Shown in pieces: positions 1-10,800 of a stretch of DNA of 64,000 nucleotides. Position 1 is the first letter of the stretch. Each line of letters begins with the position of its first letter. The notes under the pieces are model-generated. The model was given only the letters and a program-made list of their open reading frames with translations. It searched no databases and was not told the origin of the DNA. Source of the DNA: Anticarsia gemmatalis (lineage: Eukaryota > Arthropoda > Insecta > Lepidoptera > Erebidae). The stretch lies in the NCBI RefSeq assembly GCF_050436995.1, contig NC_134758.1, positions 4,030,001-4,094,000 on the forward strand, in the 5' to 3' direction. Both the position numbers and the translations under genes were made by a program.

Positions 1-140
1 TGATTTTGACGAATGAGACTGTCATTATGATAGGGAACTCTTGATGGAGGTCTGTGACCTAGATACAAGTGGTCTTCAAAAGGGCATGTGTGGTACATCT
101 TAATATTTTCTTCATTTCATATAACGTGAATTTTTATCGT

Positions 141-315
141 TCTAATATTATAAATGCGAAAGATTGTGACTATGGATGTATGTTTGTTACTTTTTCACAA
201 AGAAAACCATTTAAAGGATTTTTATAAAATTTGATAATAATAATATAACCTAGATTAACAGAAAATACTCTTTACCTCGGAAATCTGAAAATCAAAGTCG
301 GGGCTGGAAGCTAGT
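141..315 (+). mobile_element. degenerate non-autonomous Helitron-like element (TAATATTATAAATGCGAAAG type)
   Basis: The element opens with TCTAATATTATAAATGCGAA, has the usual 'GGATGTATGTTTGTTACT' segment, and ends in GGGGCTGGAAGCTAGT, giving a CTAG terminus followed by T as expected for a Helitron 3' end. The middle is eroded. The same family recurs at 8205, 31353 and 56022. Non-coding. The 5' boundary is less certain because the base before TC is T rather than A. Confidence 0.6.
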
Positions 316-898
316 AATATGAATATTTAATAATGTTATATACTTTTTGCTTCTTAAAACTTCAAACGATAAAGAATAATAGTTCTCATCAATAAATAGG
401 TAACGAAGTTAGTACGTATAGATATTATGGCAATTACATCAAAACTAGCTATCTAGACTATAAGTACTACATATATTAATATCCCACTTACAAAAACAGT
501 ACTGTTATATTTCATGCTAATAAACCAATTATCGTTATTTTTAATTATCACCTATTAATTTTTACAACACATACATCGTTCTAATAATTAAGTATATGAC
601 AGCGTAAAGCGATAAATGCGATCTAAGATTTTTTTAATCGTGTAACAAGTTTCATAAAAAACGTATAGAGATGTTTTCCACTTATTCTGTTTGTCTTCAT
701 AATTATTGTATTGCCTCCGATTTGGCAGTTGTGTTCACAACTGCAGATCTTTTATCTTTATAGTACTGAAATATAGGCTGTAAATCACGGCTGACCGCAA
801 AATTTCAGTGGTAAGTTTCTGACACTATATACGCGGAATTTACTTCAACGATTATTATCATGGTGATCTCAATGTGTCATGAACAACGCGATTTATAT
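316..898. other. A+T-rich non-coding stretch
   Basis: No gene or recognisable repeat. It contains one compact perfect stem-loop (listed separately) and a GTAAGT donor-like string near 810 that has no supporting exon. Confidence 0.5.
725..744. repeat. perfect short stem-loop
   Basis: GCAGTTGTG, TT, CACAACTGC: two perfect 9-base arms separated by two bases. It is not followed by a T run. No function is assigned. Confidence 0.5.
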
Positions 899-1055
899 CA
901 TTTGGCGATTGAAAAGAGTGGTCAAGAGTTTCTTGCTAGCTTTTCTCCTTGGCCCTACATTCCGAACTTTCGGTAAATTCACTTTCTGTATCATTGACTT
1001 ATCATAAGTGTCAGCGTTTGACTTAATTTAAAAATGAATTTGATTTAAATATTTA
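899..1055 (+). repeat. dispersed lepidopteran repeat (AGAGTGG...TTTCTTGC type)
   Basis: The order ATTTGGCGATT, AGAGTGGTCAAGAGTTTCTT, GCTAGCTTTTCTCCTTGGCC, GGTAAATTCACTTTCTGTA, TCATAAGTGTCAG matches a repeat I know from many moth sequences. It is shared, in opposite orientation and rearranged, with 60690-60814. It is probably the tail of a retroelement; the exact class was not determined. Confidence 0.5.
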
Positions 1056-2529
1056 TATCTTTACGTCAATCAGGTGATTTATCAGTTTTCTCTCAGTAAG
1101 AAGCTATATCAACAATCTAGTGCACTCGACAATTCATTACGGAGTGCGGCACTTATTAGAATTCAATAATGGCGCCCGAGTTCATTGCCGCCATACCTAC
1201 GTGTCGATCAACGCCCATCCATCTGTGGCTGAACGCGTAATACCATCGCCTATTTATAAACATAATTTGAAAATACAACCTCTTGTCGCAGATTAATGAC
1301 CAGCCATTTAAAAGTAAAATTTGGAACATTTGAATTTTCTTATTGGCAGAATGGATTGATTTAAATCGTCTTAATGGTATGATTTAAATAAAATATGAAT
1401 TTAAATGTAGATTAATTACGATGGTGGTGAATTTGCATGAACTTTTCATTACAATTTATAATTTTAATATAATTTACATTACTCGTTGAACATTTTCTAG
1501 CTTTGGCTAAAGATAATTGTTTTTTATTTGGTACTTAAAAGTGGCCCATTATTAATATTAGAGTATAGGATTTATTAGAAACATGAGTAACTGTAGTAAA
1601 GTACTTTCCTTTAACTCAATTACAAGTTATTTTCCATAAATTAAACTGGTAAATGGTTCTTTCATCAGATTGAATCTAATTAAAAATATCTATTAAAATT
1701 ATATCCTGTTCAAAAAGATAACGTTTACGATTATTGGAAATGAAACTTGTTAAGATTTCATTTTGTAAGTTCCAGAACGAAATTTAAAAATCAAGTTTGT
1801 TGTTGCGCAACTTAACCATATGTTGTGTACCAAGAGTACCAACATAGCGATACCATCTGTCATAGTCATGTTGGCAGCACGCAAGCTAAAGGAATGATTA
1901 TCGCATGTTCTTTGAAACGTCAGGTATTTAACTCGATAGTTTAGTACCTATTCAAGATTATTAGATAAGTAAACTGATTGTCAGTTTCGATATGTTTTCT
2001 ACAGCTTATTTTAAAACTATCCCGTTATATACTGTTCGTTTATGGTCCCATTTAGCAGTTCAAAAACCTCAGAATACCAAATAAAAAATTTTCCTTAAAA
2101 GGCAAAAATCCTCAATGAGTGGACCACTAGATGTTAAGCTCCCACGACATTCAATTGCATCACTGCGACAGCTCAAGATTATCTAGACAGATTTGTGGAT
2201 ACACAACTTAATGTTCACCTGATGCTTGACCAGTTTTATTTATTACATAGCGGTATTTCAACACAATGAGGACCTACACCAAAATGTTCTACGTGACTAG
2301 ATTCCAAACGTCCGTTATTATATTTTTTCGGGCTTTTCTACAACTAATCTTTGCTAGATATGAAGATCACGAATTTAAAATATATCTTGTTTTGCAAACA
2401 ACGTCCCACGAGGACATTCTTTATTCTTGTTTAAAGTAAGTGCTCTTTTGAGTCCATTAAATCACGAATGACACTAAAATAGGAGAAATAAAAGCGAAGG
2501 TGTAATGTAGAGCAAATAAGAACAAAACA
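1056..2529. other. A+T-rich non-coding stretch
   Basis: No reading frame of note. A G+C-richer patch lies at about 1140-1250 (ATGGCGCCCGAG, GCCGCCATACC), with no frame, tRNA fold or repeat that I can identify. Confidence 0.5.
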
Positions 2530-2740
2530 ATCTTGACAGATGGGATGACCGGGCAAAAACTAAAGTGTCAAGGCGCGTCTAGTAAAGACGCAAGTCTGGT
2601 ATCATTTTATTGCTGCATTCGTGTGCCACACCCACACATAGGAACAGGTTCGACAAATACGCGCGCATCATTTGTTTCGTCAACATGGCCGCCGGACCTC
2701 TTACTTTCGTTATTTTCACTTTCGTTCGAAGTAATACGTT
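2530..2740 (+). other. CpG-richer patch with a well-placed ATG
   Basis: Locally rich in CG compared with its surroundings (GGCGCGTCT, ACGCGCGCATC, GCCGCCGG). An ATG at 2684 sits in the context CAACATGGCC, good for insect translation initiation, but its frame is only about 21 codons (starting MAAGPLTFVIF). It could be a promoter and first exon of a gene whose rest lies outside, or simply an unmethylated-looking patch. No TATA or initiator is clear enough to call. Confidence 0.2.
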
Positions 2741-2874
2741 GTATAGATAATGTTATTATTAAGTTACTTAATCTCGTTTTAAACTTCCGTATGTGGGCGG
2801 GTTTGTTTGTCTTACTAATTGCCGTTTAAACTTTTTATTGGAATGTTTTCTAAAAGCTTTTGTTTTATTTGCAG

Positions 2875-2914
2875 ATTGTCGTGCGCGGGGAGAGGAGTTT
2901 GACACTTATTTCAG
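2875..2914 (+). other. candidate 40-nt exon
   Basis: Preceded by a good acceptor (TTTTGTTTTATTTGCAG) and followed by a donor (TTTCAG then GTAACA). The 40 bases between are clearly more G+C-rich than the flanks and are open in two frames; one reads CRARGEEFDTYFR. If phase fits, it would follow the CpG-richer patch at 2530-2740. Pseudo-exons of this quality are common in introns, so this stays a candidate. No family is recognised. Confidence 0.2.
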
Positions 2915-4017
2915 GTAACATTTTACATTATGGTCCTAAATATGACTCAGACCATTTATCATGGTTATTTACGTTACTATATTATAACAAAAAAATATTG
3001 ATTTTATCCTCACGATTAGTAATTAAGCATAAAATTGTATTTAAATGTTGGAGGTCCTTATTTGTTTGTTCAACCGGTTGTACCTAAATTTAGCAAAGAA
3101 ACCGAGAATAAGATACGCCTGAGGAATCAATTCTTCATATTGACGTAGCGAATAAGTATCCGAGTATACGTGTATCTGCAAAAAACTATAAACTGTTTGC
3201 GATTTCATCGAAATGTCAAGAGCATTAATATTCATAAAAAGCGAAGCGAATGGACGTCGCATTAGCGATACCGAAGTCTAACGTTGCTTAAAATGCAAAA
3301 TTAATTTCTTGAAAGGTCACAACTGTACGACCATTGATGTGGAAAATTTCCGCAAATGAAATACGTAAAGTTCTTGCCTGTTTACAACTAATATGGTGTT
3401 TTTTGCACTAAGTAGTATTAATTAATCAATGTAATTATAAGTAGCTGTTTTGTAAAATATTATTTAATCGTTCGTCTTTAACACGGCTGCTTGAGTTTGT
3501 TTTTCAATGTTTTTTACAAACAAAAAAATACAGGTCTAGTAATTTGGGTTAACTTTTGTTTGATAAACTTAAGAGTGTTTGAATTTCATTAAAATCTGTG
3601 CTACATTAGGCCAGTTACCATGGAATTATGCACTCTGCATAAGCTAATACACTCGCACCGAACAATACCTTTTTGTAGGAAAATGGGTATAAAACCCGAA
3701 TTTTATGTAAAAATAATATTTGACATTCATTTCGGTTCTATTTTTGGACGTATGTGGGTAAGTAGAATAAAACGAGGTGTTAATTTACTAATAATATAAT
3801 TCATGAATAATTCAAGACGCGTTTTTGACATCGCATTATTAATAGAAAGTTTATTTATCCCAAATTATCTACATACTAATTAGTAAGAAAAACATTAATA
3901 GAAAATGGGAAAACCAAGTAAAAATCATGTAAAAAATAATGTTACAATAAATATTAGCTACTTATTTTCCAATAAAAAAGAGTGAGTCCCTTACAAGCCG
4001 GATTTTTACAAGCCAGA
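2915..4017. other. A+T-rich non-coding stretch
   Basis: Nothing recognised. Two short frames around 3041-3262 look like chance. Confidence 0.5.
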
Positions 4018-4086
4018 ATTAATTAATTTTCGACAATCAGAAGGTGCGGTGACTCTACTTGCTAAAAAGTCGGAAAATTAATTAAT
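4018..4086. repeat. imperfect inverted repeat
   Basis: ATTAATTAATTTTCGAC at 4018-4034 pairs with GTCGGAAAATTAATTAAT at 4069-4086, with one extra G as a bulge. The loop is about 34 bases. A duplicated ACAAGCC lies just to the left. It could be a small foldback element; no target duplication was found. Confidence 0.4.
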
Positions 4087-5064
4087 CATACCTTAGACCG
4101 TGCCGTGGAGTGTCACTATTTAACCTAATAGACAAAGTTAGATACAATTTTGTTGTTAAAGTATACAACACAACATAATGCGCTCATATTCTTTGAAGTA
4201 TCATATGGTTCAGGTATACAGAGCTCATTATCAATATTATACTACTAACAAATGCAATCTGAGAAAAAAGTGCATTGACCCCGATTGTTACCATATAATA
4301 CTGTTACTTACTGTACAAACGTTTTCTTGTGACTAGTACCTATATCAAGCTGTTTGTGTAACTGGGTGGTAGGATGATAGGTTAAGTTTTATAAAAGGTT
4401 AAAGTTTTCTAGGATAGTGAGCGAGCGCCAACAATAATCTCTACGATTATTTCCTTGTTTCTAAAAAGGATTCATTAAAAAAATAACTTCAAATATATAG
4501 TGTTGCATGAATATTGAAAGAGACCTAATGCGTTATTTGTATCAGAAGCGTTCATTTCTCTTTTATTCCATCCATAAAAGTAATATTATCCCCTAGAACA
4601 GCTTATACATCAATCATTTTCGTCTTCGCTGTATTAAAGTTCTAACTAGTCTTGTTATCAGATAGAGCTGCTAGCATACCTATTATTACCTATAGTGTTT
4701 AATTCGACCGAACATTCTAATCCAAAACCTCATAGCACGTATAAGAACTATCATCTCTTAGAACCAAAGCACATAACAATCAGTAATCTCTATCACAATA
4801 GGCACCCAAACCGCTTCAAACCGGTTCACCAGTGAAATTGGAAATGTACAGCCATATACCACCTGGCACTTTCGCCAACATAACAATAACACCTGATAAC
4901 GTGTTATAAATGTTATACAACACAAGTTCTCGGTCATATGACGACCCTGTTGAGAGAAATTCGATGATTTACATAACACTGGGTGTGTGGAATAAATTAA
5001 ATCATTTCGTACGATACGACGGCTGTTTCTCTTGAAGGGATTGACAGTCTTAAAGTGTTAAGTG
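4087..5064. other. non-coding stretch
   Basis: A 73-codon minus-strand frame (4758-4979) matches no family I know and is treated as chance. No repeats recognised. Confidence 0.45.
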
Positions 5065-5067
5065 TTA

Positions 5068-5187
5068 GGCCTTTCGTACGATGATCGGCGCGACGCGTGT
5101 ACCAGTCTCAATGGATTTGTATGATGATAGTCGCTTGAACACTAAACTCATTGACTTGTGTAGATTTGTGTGTAGGTACGAAAGGCC
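5068..5187. mobile_element. 120-bp MITE of PIF/Harbinger type
   Basis: Perfect 12-base terminal inverted repeats, GGCCTTTCGTAC at the left and GTACGAAAGGCC at the right, are flanked on both sides by TTA (5065-5067 and 5188-5190). A 3-bp TWA target duplication with short TIRs beginning GG is the known signature of the PIF/Harbinger superfamily. The interior (GGCGCGACGCGTG, CTCATTGACTTG) codes for nothing, so this would be a deletion derivative mobilised in trans. One copy only in this window. Confidence 0.65.
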
Positions 5188-5190
5188 TTA

Positions 5191-7192
5191 TGCGTAGAGG
5201 CTATCCTTTTTTCTTTAGTGGGTATTTTTTTAGACTAAAAGCTTCTGTTGAGAATGCCTTAAATACATACTTTAGTTGATGGTTTAGACTCTTCAAAGGT
5301 TTATCGGTTGGCGATTTGCAAATTAAACTTGAAAGTTTGTTATCTGATCAACTAAAAAAAGGGTATAAATATCCTACACTTTGATCGCATATATTAATTA
5401 TCTCTTATCTAGTTTTATGTTCTATCTAAAAGAAGTATCTAATACGTGAAAGTAAAGCTAAGATAACTTGCGAGGTGGTTATTATGTTAGTAGTACTGCA
5501 CTGAACAAGCTTTTAGTACTCAACATCGAATAATGCAACCCGGTTGCTAAACGGCTATCAATTTCCTACTTGTTGATTTGTTACTTGCTTATAGTACCGA
5601 CATCGAAAATAGATTTTAATGAGTCATCATTTTTAACTTGTACGTTGACTCTTGTTTTATATTATACAAAAATTACCTTATGAATTAAGTTACCTTTTGA
5701 GTATCATTCTGAATGAAACACACCATTATGATTCAAGCTATTTCATTTGTATTATCGGTTTCCGTACAACAACTACTAAAGTCTATTTAGTTAAAAATAG
5801 AATTCGAGTTCAATACAACCAGCTACCACAGATTTTCTTTCTCTTTTCTCCCAATAACAAAATGTAATAACAACCTGTTGATCTCGTTAACCTAAATAGC
5901 ACTTTATCCAATTGACATAAAGTATATTATTCAATACTAATTCGACTCGTAAGGTTGTGTAATCCGACGTGTGGTTCGGAGGTATGCCGTTGATTCTGTT
6001 CTCGGTTTTCATACAACTGTACCTACTGTATTTATTGATTGCTTTTATTCAATGTGTTTTTAATATGTCAGTTACGAAACAGTCGTAATGTTAGTCATGA
6101 ATTTTGTTTTTTAAAAAGAAGCTTCGGACTTATCGATGTTCTTTTTTAAAATTACGCAACCGATTGAAGTGTTTTCTTCTTTTTGCTTATAAGGTTTTTA
6201 TACAGCCAGTAACATGCGTAAAAATATTAATTTATTCGCTGAGGAATCTGTCAAATTGACATTTGACGTGTGGATAAACGTCAGTTTCTTTATAATCTCG
6301 CAATGGGAAAGCACTTATAAGTAAAAAAACATGTTGCCCATTAATAAACTCCCACGCATATCCTGGAAGGATAAAAGAGTATTATGTAAATCCAAATATC
6401 AAATCATTGCTTACCGGTTGTTTTTGTTTCCCGGAACAATACAGTAATACAAATAGTAAAATAATATATATTATCTGCATAATTAAAGCGTCATAAGTTA
6501 TTTGTCTCATCCGTTGTTTGACAGGTATTGAGGAAATAAGAGTCTGCATTCTTTCTTTCGTTACATAACACTTTCTCACGATGCACGGCGGTATCGTCAT
6601 GCAAAGAATATATTAATACACGAACGCCCTCTGTAGTGTTAATTATATCATAGAGATCGCGTATGCCATTCTAATTAGGCTTATTATAAACAGGAACGGT
6701 AATAGCTGGTGCCGTTTTAGGCTCGGAAGTGGTATTGTTTCCTATTATGATTGTGATTTAAATTTATTTTGTAACAATTATAATAACATTATACAAACTA
6801 TAAATGTATGTTTTATGTTGACTAAGTACAGCCAAAAAATTGCTTAAGGTCTTAATATTATTGTCAAAACCTTTATGATTATTTTTTATAAATGCCTAAA
6901 CATAAATGTTGCAAAATAGCAATGCGAATAAGTAGGTACAAATTTTGTAGCTATTTACATACCCACTTACTTAATCTAGACGCAAAAAAATGTATAAAAA
7001 AGCACATTTAGTTGAATTATGCCTAAAAAGACAAAGAGGTTGTATAACAGGTTTGACAATTGATAAAAACGTTGTTTTTTGTTACCCTGGTGGCATTGGC
7101 ATGGTTTTTTCAGAGCTGGTTGGTTACATGAGAAAAGGTCTGAGGTCAATGCTGTGCAGGTTTCACTCAACGTATTAAACACCATATAATGA
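5191..7192. other. A+T-rich non-coding stretch
   Basis: No gene. A short palindromic motif GTCAAAT-TGAC-ATTTGAC lies at 6250-6267. Overlapping short frames on both strands at 6976-7209 abut the left end of the next element and resemble no known protein. Confidence 0.45.
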
Positions 7193-7650
7193 CGGCTGTC
7201 CAAAACCAAAACCTAGCAAGGGACATTTTTACTCAAACACCTTTTCTTTAACCAATATTTCTAAAATTTTTTGCTGCGTCTTTTCCAAAAACACCTGTAT
7301 TTCTATCTTATATAGAATCAAAGTTATGAACATGCTTAAACCTAGCAAGTGCCATTCGTACTCGGAGGTTACAAAATCAAAAAGCTAGTAAGTAACATTT
7401 CCAAGTTCAAAATCCTATCAAGTACTATACATGCTAGGTTTTTGAATTTGCGAATTGAACTTACTAGGCTTTTGAATTTGGAATTGGTATTTTACTAGGT
7501 TTTTAATCTTGGAAACGTCCCGTACTTTGTTTAAAAAACTACTGAGGTATATAGCAATAGTAAAAGCAAAAAAATAGTAAGTCACCATGCGGACCGGTGC
7601 GAATGTAAATAATGTTGTTTATTTTATTCTTAAATACAATACAAAATATT

Positions 7651-7654
7651 TGTT

Positions 7655-7686
<32 letters not shown>

Positions 7687-7701
7687 GGTCTATCTGTCTG
7701 C
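7651..7701. repeat. TCTG/TTTG microsatellite
   Basis: About twelve tetranucleotide units, mostly TCTG with TTTG, TCGG and TATC variants. It creates a spurious minus-strand TDRQTDKQ-type frame. It lies just outside the end of the Helitron at 7711. Confidence 0.85.
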
Positions 7702-7710
7702 ATATTCTTT

Positions 7711-7963
7711 ATAGCTGACCCGTGCAACTTCGCTTGCGTCACATAAGAGAGAATGGGTCATGATTTTCCCCGTTTTTGTAACATTTTTGACTGGTACTCT
7801 GCTCCTATTGGTCGTAGCGTAATGATATATAGCCTATAACCTTTCTGGATATATGGGCTATCTAACACTGAAAGAATTTGTCAAATCGGACCAGTAGTTC
7901 CTGAGATTAGCACGTTCAAACATACAGACAACAAACTCTTCAGCTTTATAATATTAGTATAGA
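7711..7963 (-). mobile_element. non-autonomous Helitron, inverted orientation
   Basis: Read on the minus strand it starts TCTATACTAATATTATAAAG, continues CTGAAGAGTTTGTTG and CCGATTTGACAAATTC, and ends GACGCAAGCGAAGTTGCACG GGTCAGCTAT. The terminal CTAG is mutated to CTAT. It is clearly homologous to the copies at 21066 and 52931. It is inserted in the TIR element 7193-8710. Confidence 0.75.
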
Positions 7964-8204
7964 TAGTATTATAGTATAGATAGAAACAAAAACTACTCGA
8001 CGGATTTTAACGAAACTTGCTACAGTTATACTTCATACTCCTGGGCACGTCAAAATATACTATTCATCGCGCTAAATTCAGTAGGAGTAGAGAAGTGAAA
8101 GGAAATGTTGAGAAAACGGGAGAAGTTACTTGATTTTTTAAGTTTCTGTCGCGTGTGCAGCCTCAATGGTTAATGTTACAGCGAAACCAGGTATAACGGA
8201 CATT
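7964..8204 (+). repeat. Helitron-associated repeat module
   Basis: Contains AAAACTACTCGACGGATTTT, TTCATACTCCTGGGCACGTC, GGGAGAAGTTACTTG and GTCGCGTGTGCAGCCTCAAT. I associate this module with larger lepidopteran Helitron-type repeats. It has no ends of its own that I can define; it fills the gap between two Helitron copies. Confidence 0.4.
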
Positions 8205-8415
8205 TCCGACTAATAAATATAAATGCGAAATGTTTGTGAGTATGTTTGTGTGTATATATGTTTGTTACTCTTTCACACAAATACTACTGATCCGATTACG
8301 ATGAAATTTGGTATGTAGGTAGCTGAAGACCCAGAATAACATATAAGCTACTTTTTATCCCGGAGTTTCCCAGGGATCGGGATTTACACGGGAATGGTTC
8401 CAAGCGGACGTTTAT
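8205..8415 (+). mobile_element. Helitron-like element, 3' end degraded
   Basis: Starts TCCGACTAATAAATATAAAT then GCGAAATGTTTGTGAG, followed by TTTGTTACTCTTTCACACAA, CTACTGATCCGATTACGATG, ATTTGGTATGTAGGTAGCTG and CTACTTTTTATCCCGGAG. This is the best preserved interior of the GCGAAAG family in the window. The expected CTAGT end is missing; the sequence fades out near AAGCGGACGTTTATAG. Confidence 0.65.
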
Positions 8416-8710
8416 AGAAACCAATTGAAAAACCTAGGTAGAGATGTTACTAGGTTTTTGCTATTGGATAAACATCATACATATTTTGAAGTATCTAAAA
8501 TAGTCATTAGTAAGGCACATAAAAATTGTCTAAATGCACTTGTGTTAAATTTGACTATTCCACAAAGTAAAACAATTTATAATTATTCATTAGGAAACAA
8601 GACAGGTATAAAAAAGTAATTCTAATCCAAATGGCAATAGAAAATCTTTCAGGTCTTCTCCTGTATAATTAGGTCAGATGCACTTGCTAGGTTTTGGTTT
8701 TGGACAGCCG

Positions 8711-10051
8711 ATGAATAAAAAAGTAAAACCACGTGATATCTTCTATCTTGAAGTAGAATTAGCATTTATGATTGCCGTCACTTTTACACTTGCTTTATAA
8801 ATATTTATTCAGATTATGCGTGTTAAATCAATGAATACCACCTGACAGCGTTCATTTTAAACCTCCCGTGAGAGTCAGCCTTTTATTAAAATTATTTATC
8901 GACTTAAAATGAAATCGTAAATGCTAATAACCGTTTATGAAAACATAAAGTTCGTATAGCTAATGACAAAAAATGTGATGGACTGGCCTCGAATAATAGC
9001 TCAATAAAATAAAAAAGTAACATGTGTCAGAATTTACATTTCAAAATAAGAACACTCGGCTACTTACATCTCAAACAATGGATGGAAGAAACAACAAAAC
9101 AGTTTTGTAATCGGATGCGCAATCCATCATTATAATCGGCATTATTAAAATCGATGTGAGTTATCTTCTGGACCATGAGTTTAAAAACAAATTTTGGACC
9201 TTAACACTTTTGATATAAAAACCAAATTAGATGTTCTACAAAATGCATTACTGCATCTGTGTGGACTCGCAATTTGGCGAGGCGCTTAAGATGATGAAAA
9301 CACGATACGTGAGTTCGCTGAGAAGCGAGGCCTGAATAATTTCCTCATTATTAACTTAATGGTGGATCTTGAAATTGGCCCGAGTTTCGCGCCCCGAGTA
9401 ATAGCAGGTCTTCTACTGGCTTTAATAGAATAACCGAGGTTGATAGTTTGAAAGCTAAATGACGTGCAAGTTGCACGCAATCGGAACGAGTTTTATGATT
9501 TGTGTGCCGTGTTCGTAAGGGGCTAATTACGTGATCTATTTTTATTGAATTGCCTGCAAAACACATGAGAATGTTTAAAGAAACTTTTAAAAACGTGAGT
9601 AAAATGCTTTTTATGAGAATTCCTAATTACATCATCGAAAAATTTATATACTTTTTGCTGTAACGTTAAATAATGATAAGTCATAACATGGTCTGGCAAA
9701 TAAAACCTGTGTTTTATTTATTACATAGATATTGCTAGTAGTTATTTATGTACGAAGCTCAACTTTACGAGTGCTTTGAACGAATATTGAATATAAACTT
9801 GAACATAAAAGGTTCACTAATCTATTGTAAATCTACATGTAAACATATATTTTATGATCTATCCAGAAGTTTGAACATAATGTTTTTCATACAGTACGAA
9901 GACTCTACACTTTCTCGATTTTCGTTATTCTCTGCAAATTGCCAATGAATTCATCAACATTCGATTCAACTATACTTTTAAACCACTTATTACGATGTAG
10001 AGTCGACCCGTAGCAATTTGCCCATTATCTATCATATTTTTTATAGTAAGA
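8711..10051. other. non-coding stretch with a G+C-richer island
   Basis: At about 9250-9540 the composition rises (GGCGAGGCGC, AAGCGAGGCC, TTTCGCGCCCCGAG) and two overlapping minus-strand frames of 64 and 71 codons run through it. Neither resembles a known family. It could be an old exon, a conserved element or another repeat. The rest is ordinary A+T-rich DNA. Confidence 0.4.
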
Positions 10052-10264
10052 CTAGCGGACCCGACAGACGTTGTCCTGTCTATACGTTACTAATAAATTA
10101 AAAATTAATTAAAAAACATTGTCCAGCGGACAAAATTGTGAATCTAAACCATTCTCAGATCCCCTTGAACACACACAAAAAATTTCATCAAAATCGGTCC
10201 AGTCGTCTAAGAGAAGTTCAGTGACATACACACTTACAGAGGATTATATTATTATATATAAAGA
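10052..10264 (-). mobile_element. non-autonomous Helitron-like element, second family
   Basis: On the plus strand it begins with CTAG after an A (ACTAGCGGACCCGACAGACG, TTGTCCTGTC), has AAAATTTCATCAAAATCGGT, CCAGTCGTCTAAGAGAAGTT and CAGTGACATACACACTTACA, and ends AAAGA before a T. Read on the minus strand this is A|TC...CTAG|T, the insertion pattern of a Helitron. It differs from the GCGCGGGTCAGCTAG family but shares its design. Confidence 0.65.
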
Positions 10265-10773
10265 TAATTATCATCTTACTATGAGAGATGTGACTTCTCA
10301 CGTTTACTCCATTCATTCTTGCTATGTGCAACCCTTGTTGGTTGTTCAAGTCTTCTCTGAACATACTTAGTAAAAAAAACAATTTCTAATCAACACATAT
10401 CCATTTATACTAACAGGATACTACAAACACGTATCACATTAGCTCTCTCAAAAGCCACAAAAAACAAATATCCCAACTAAAAATAACCAAACAATGGCAC
10501 GTAACACAAAAACATCGGTACAGGTGTTAAGTGCTTACGTGATTCGCGACAGACCTTCTACCTGTTTATCGCAACACTATTAATTACTACTGTATTTGGT
10601 AGGATCAAATAGGCCCGGTAGGACGTGAAATGTACTATTTATAACATTGTACGCTGTGGGAAAGTCCAGGCTTTATAGCATCGGTAGGCTTCAATGCATC
10701 TAAGATAGGTATGCGATTTTGTTACTATATTATAATGTCAGTCATTGTTAAATTAATAGTAATTTTTATATTT

Positions 10774-10800
10774 TATGAAAGCCGGCCTATGAAAGCCGGA
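10774..10800. repeat. 14-bp tandem duplication
   Basis: TATGAAAGCCGGCC followed directly by TATGAAAGCCGGA. Two units only. Confidence 0.6.

Larger units (their letters stand above)
7193..8710. mobile_element. TIR transposon derivative with 28-bp perfect inverted termini and nested insertions
   Basis: The left terminus (7193-7220), beginning CGGCTGTCCAAAACC and ending CCTAGCAAG, is the exact reverse complement of 8683-8710. ATGA precedes the left end and follows the right end, giving a 4-bp target duplication. The core motif of the TIR, (A)ACCTAGCAAG(T), recurs inside in direct orientation near 7339, 7382 and 7412 and inverted near 7430, 7460, 7491 and 8446, with AACCTAGG at 8431, like subterminal transposase-binding repeats. 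The block 7711-8415 is made of Helitron-type insertions; without it the element would be about 0.8 kb. No transposase frame survives: the longest frame is 64 codons (8425-8619). A 4-bp duplication excludes Tc1/mariner (TA), Harbinger (3 bp) and hAT (8 bp); piggyBac is excluded because the site is not TTAA. The superfamily is undetermined. Confidence 0.7.

Noticed and set aside
7539..7742. Minus-strand frame with TDRPTDRQTDKQTDKQ
   Set aside because: It is the translation of a TCTG microsatellite and the end of a Helitron.
10119..10370. 83-codon plus-strand frame
   Set aside because: It lies mostly within a Helitron-like element and is a shadow of it.
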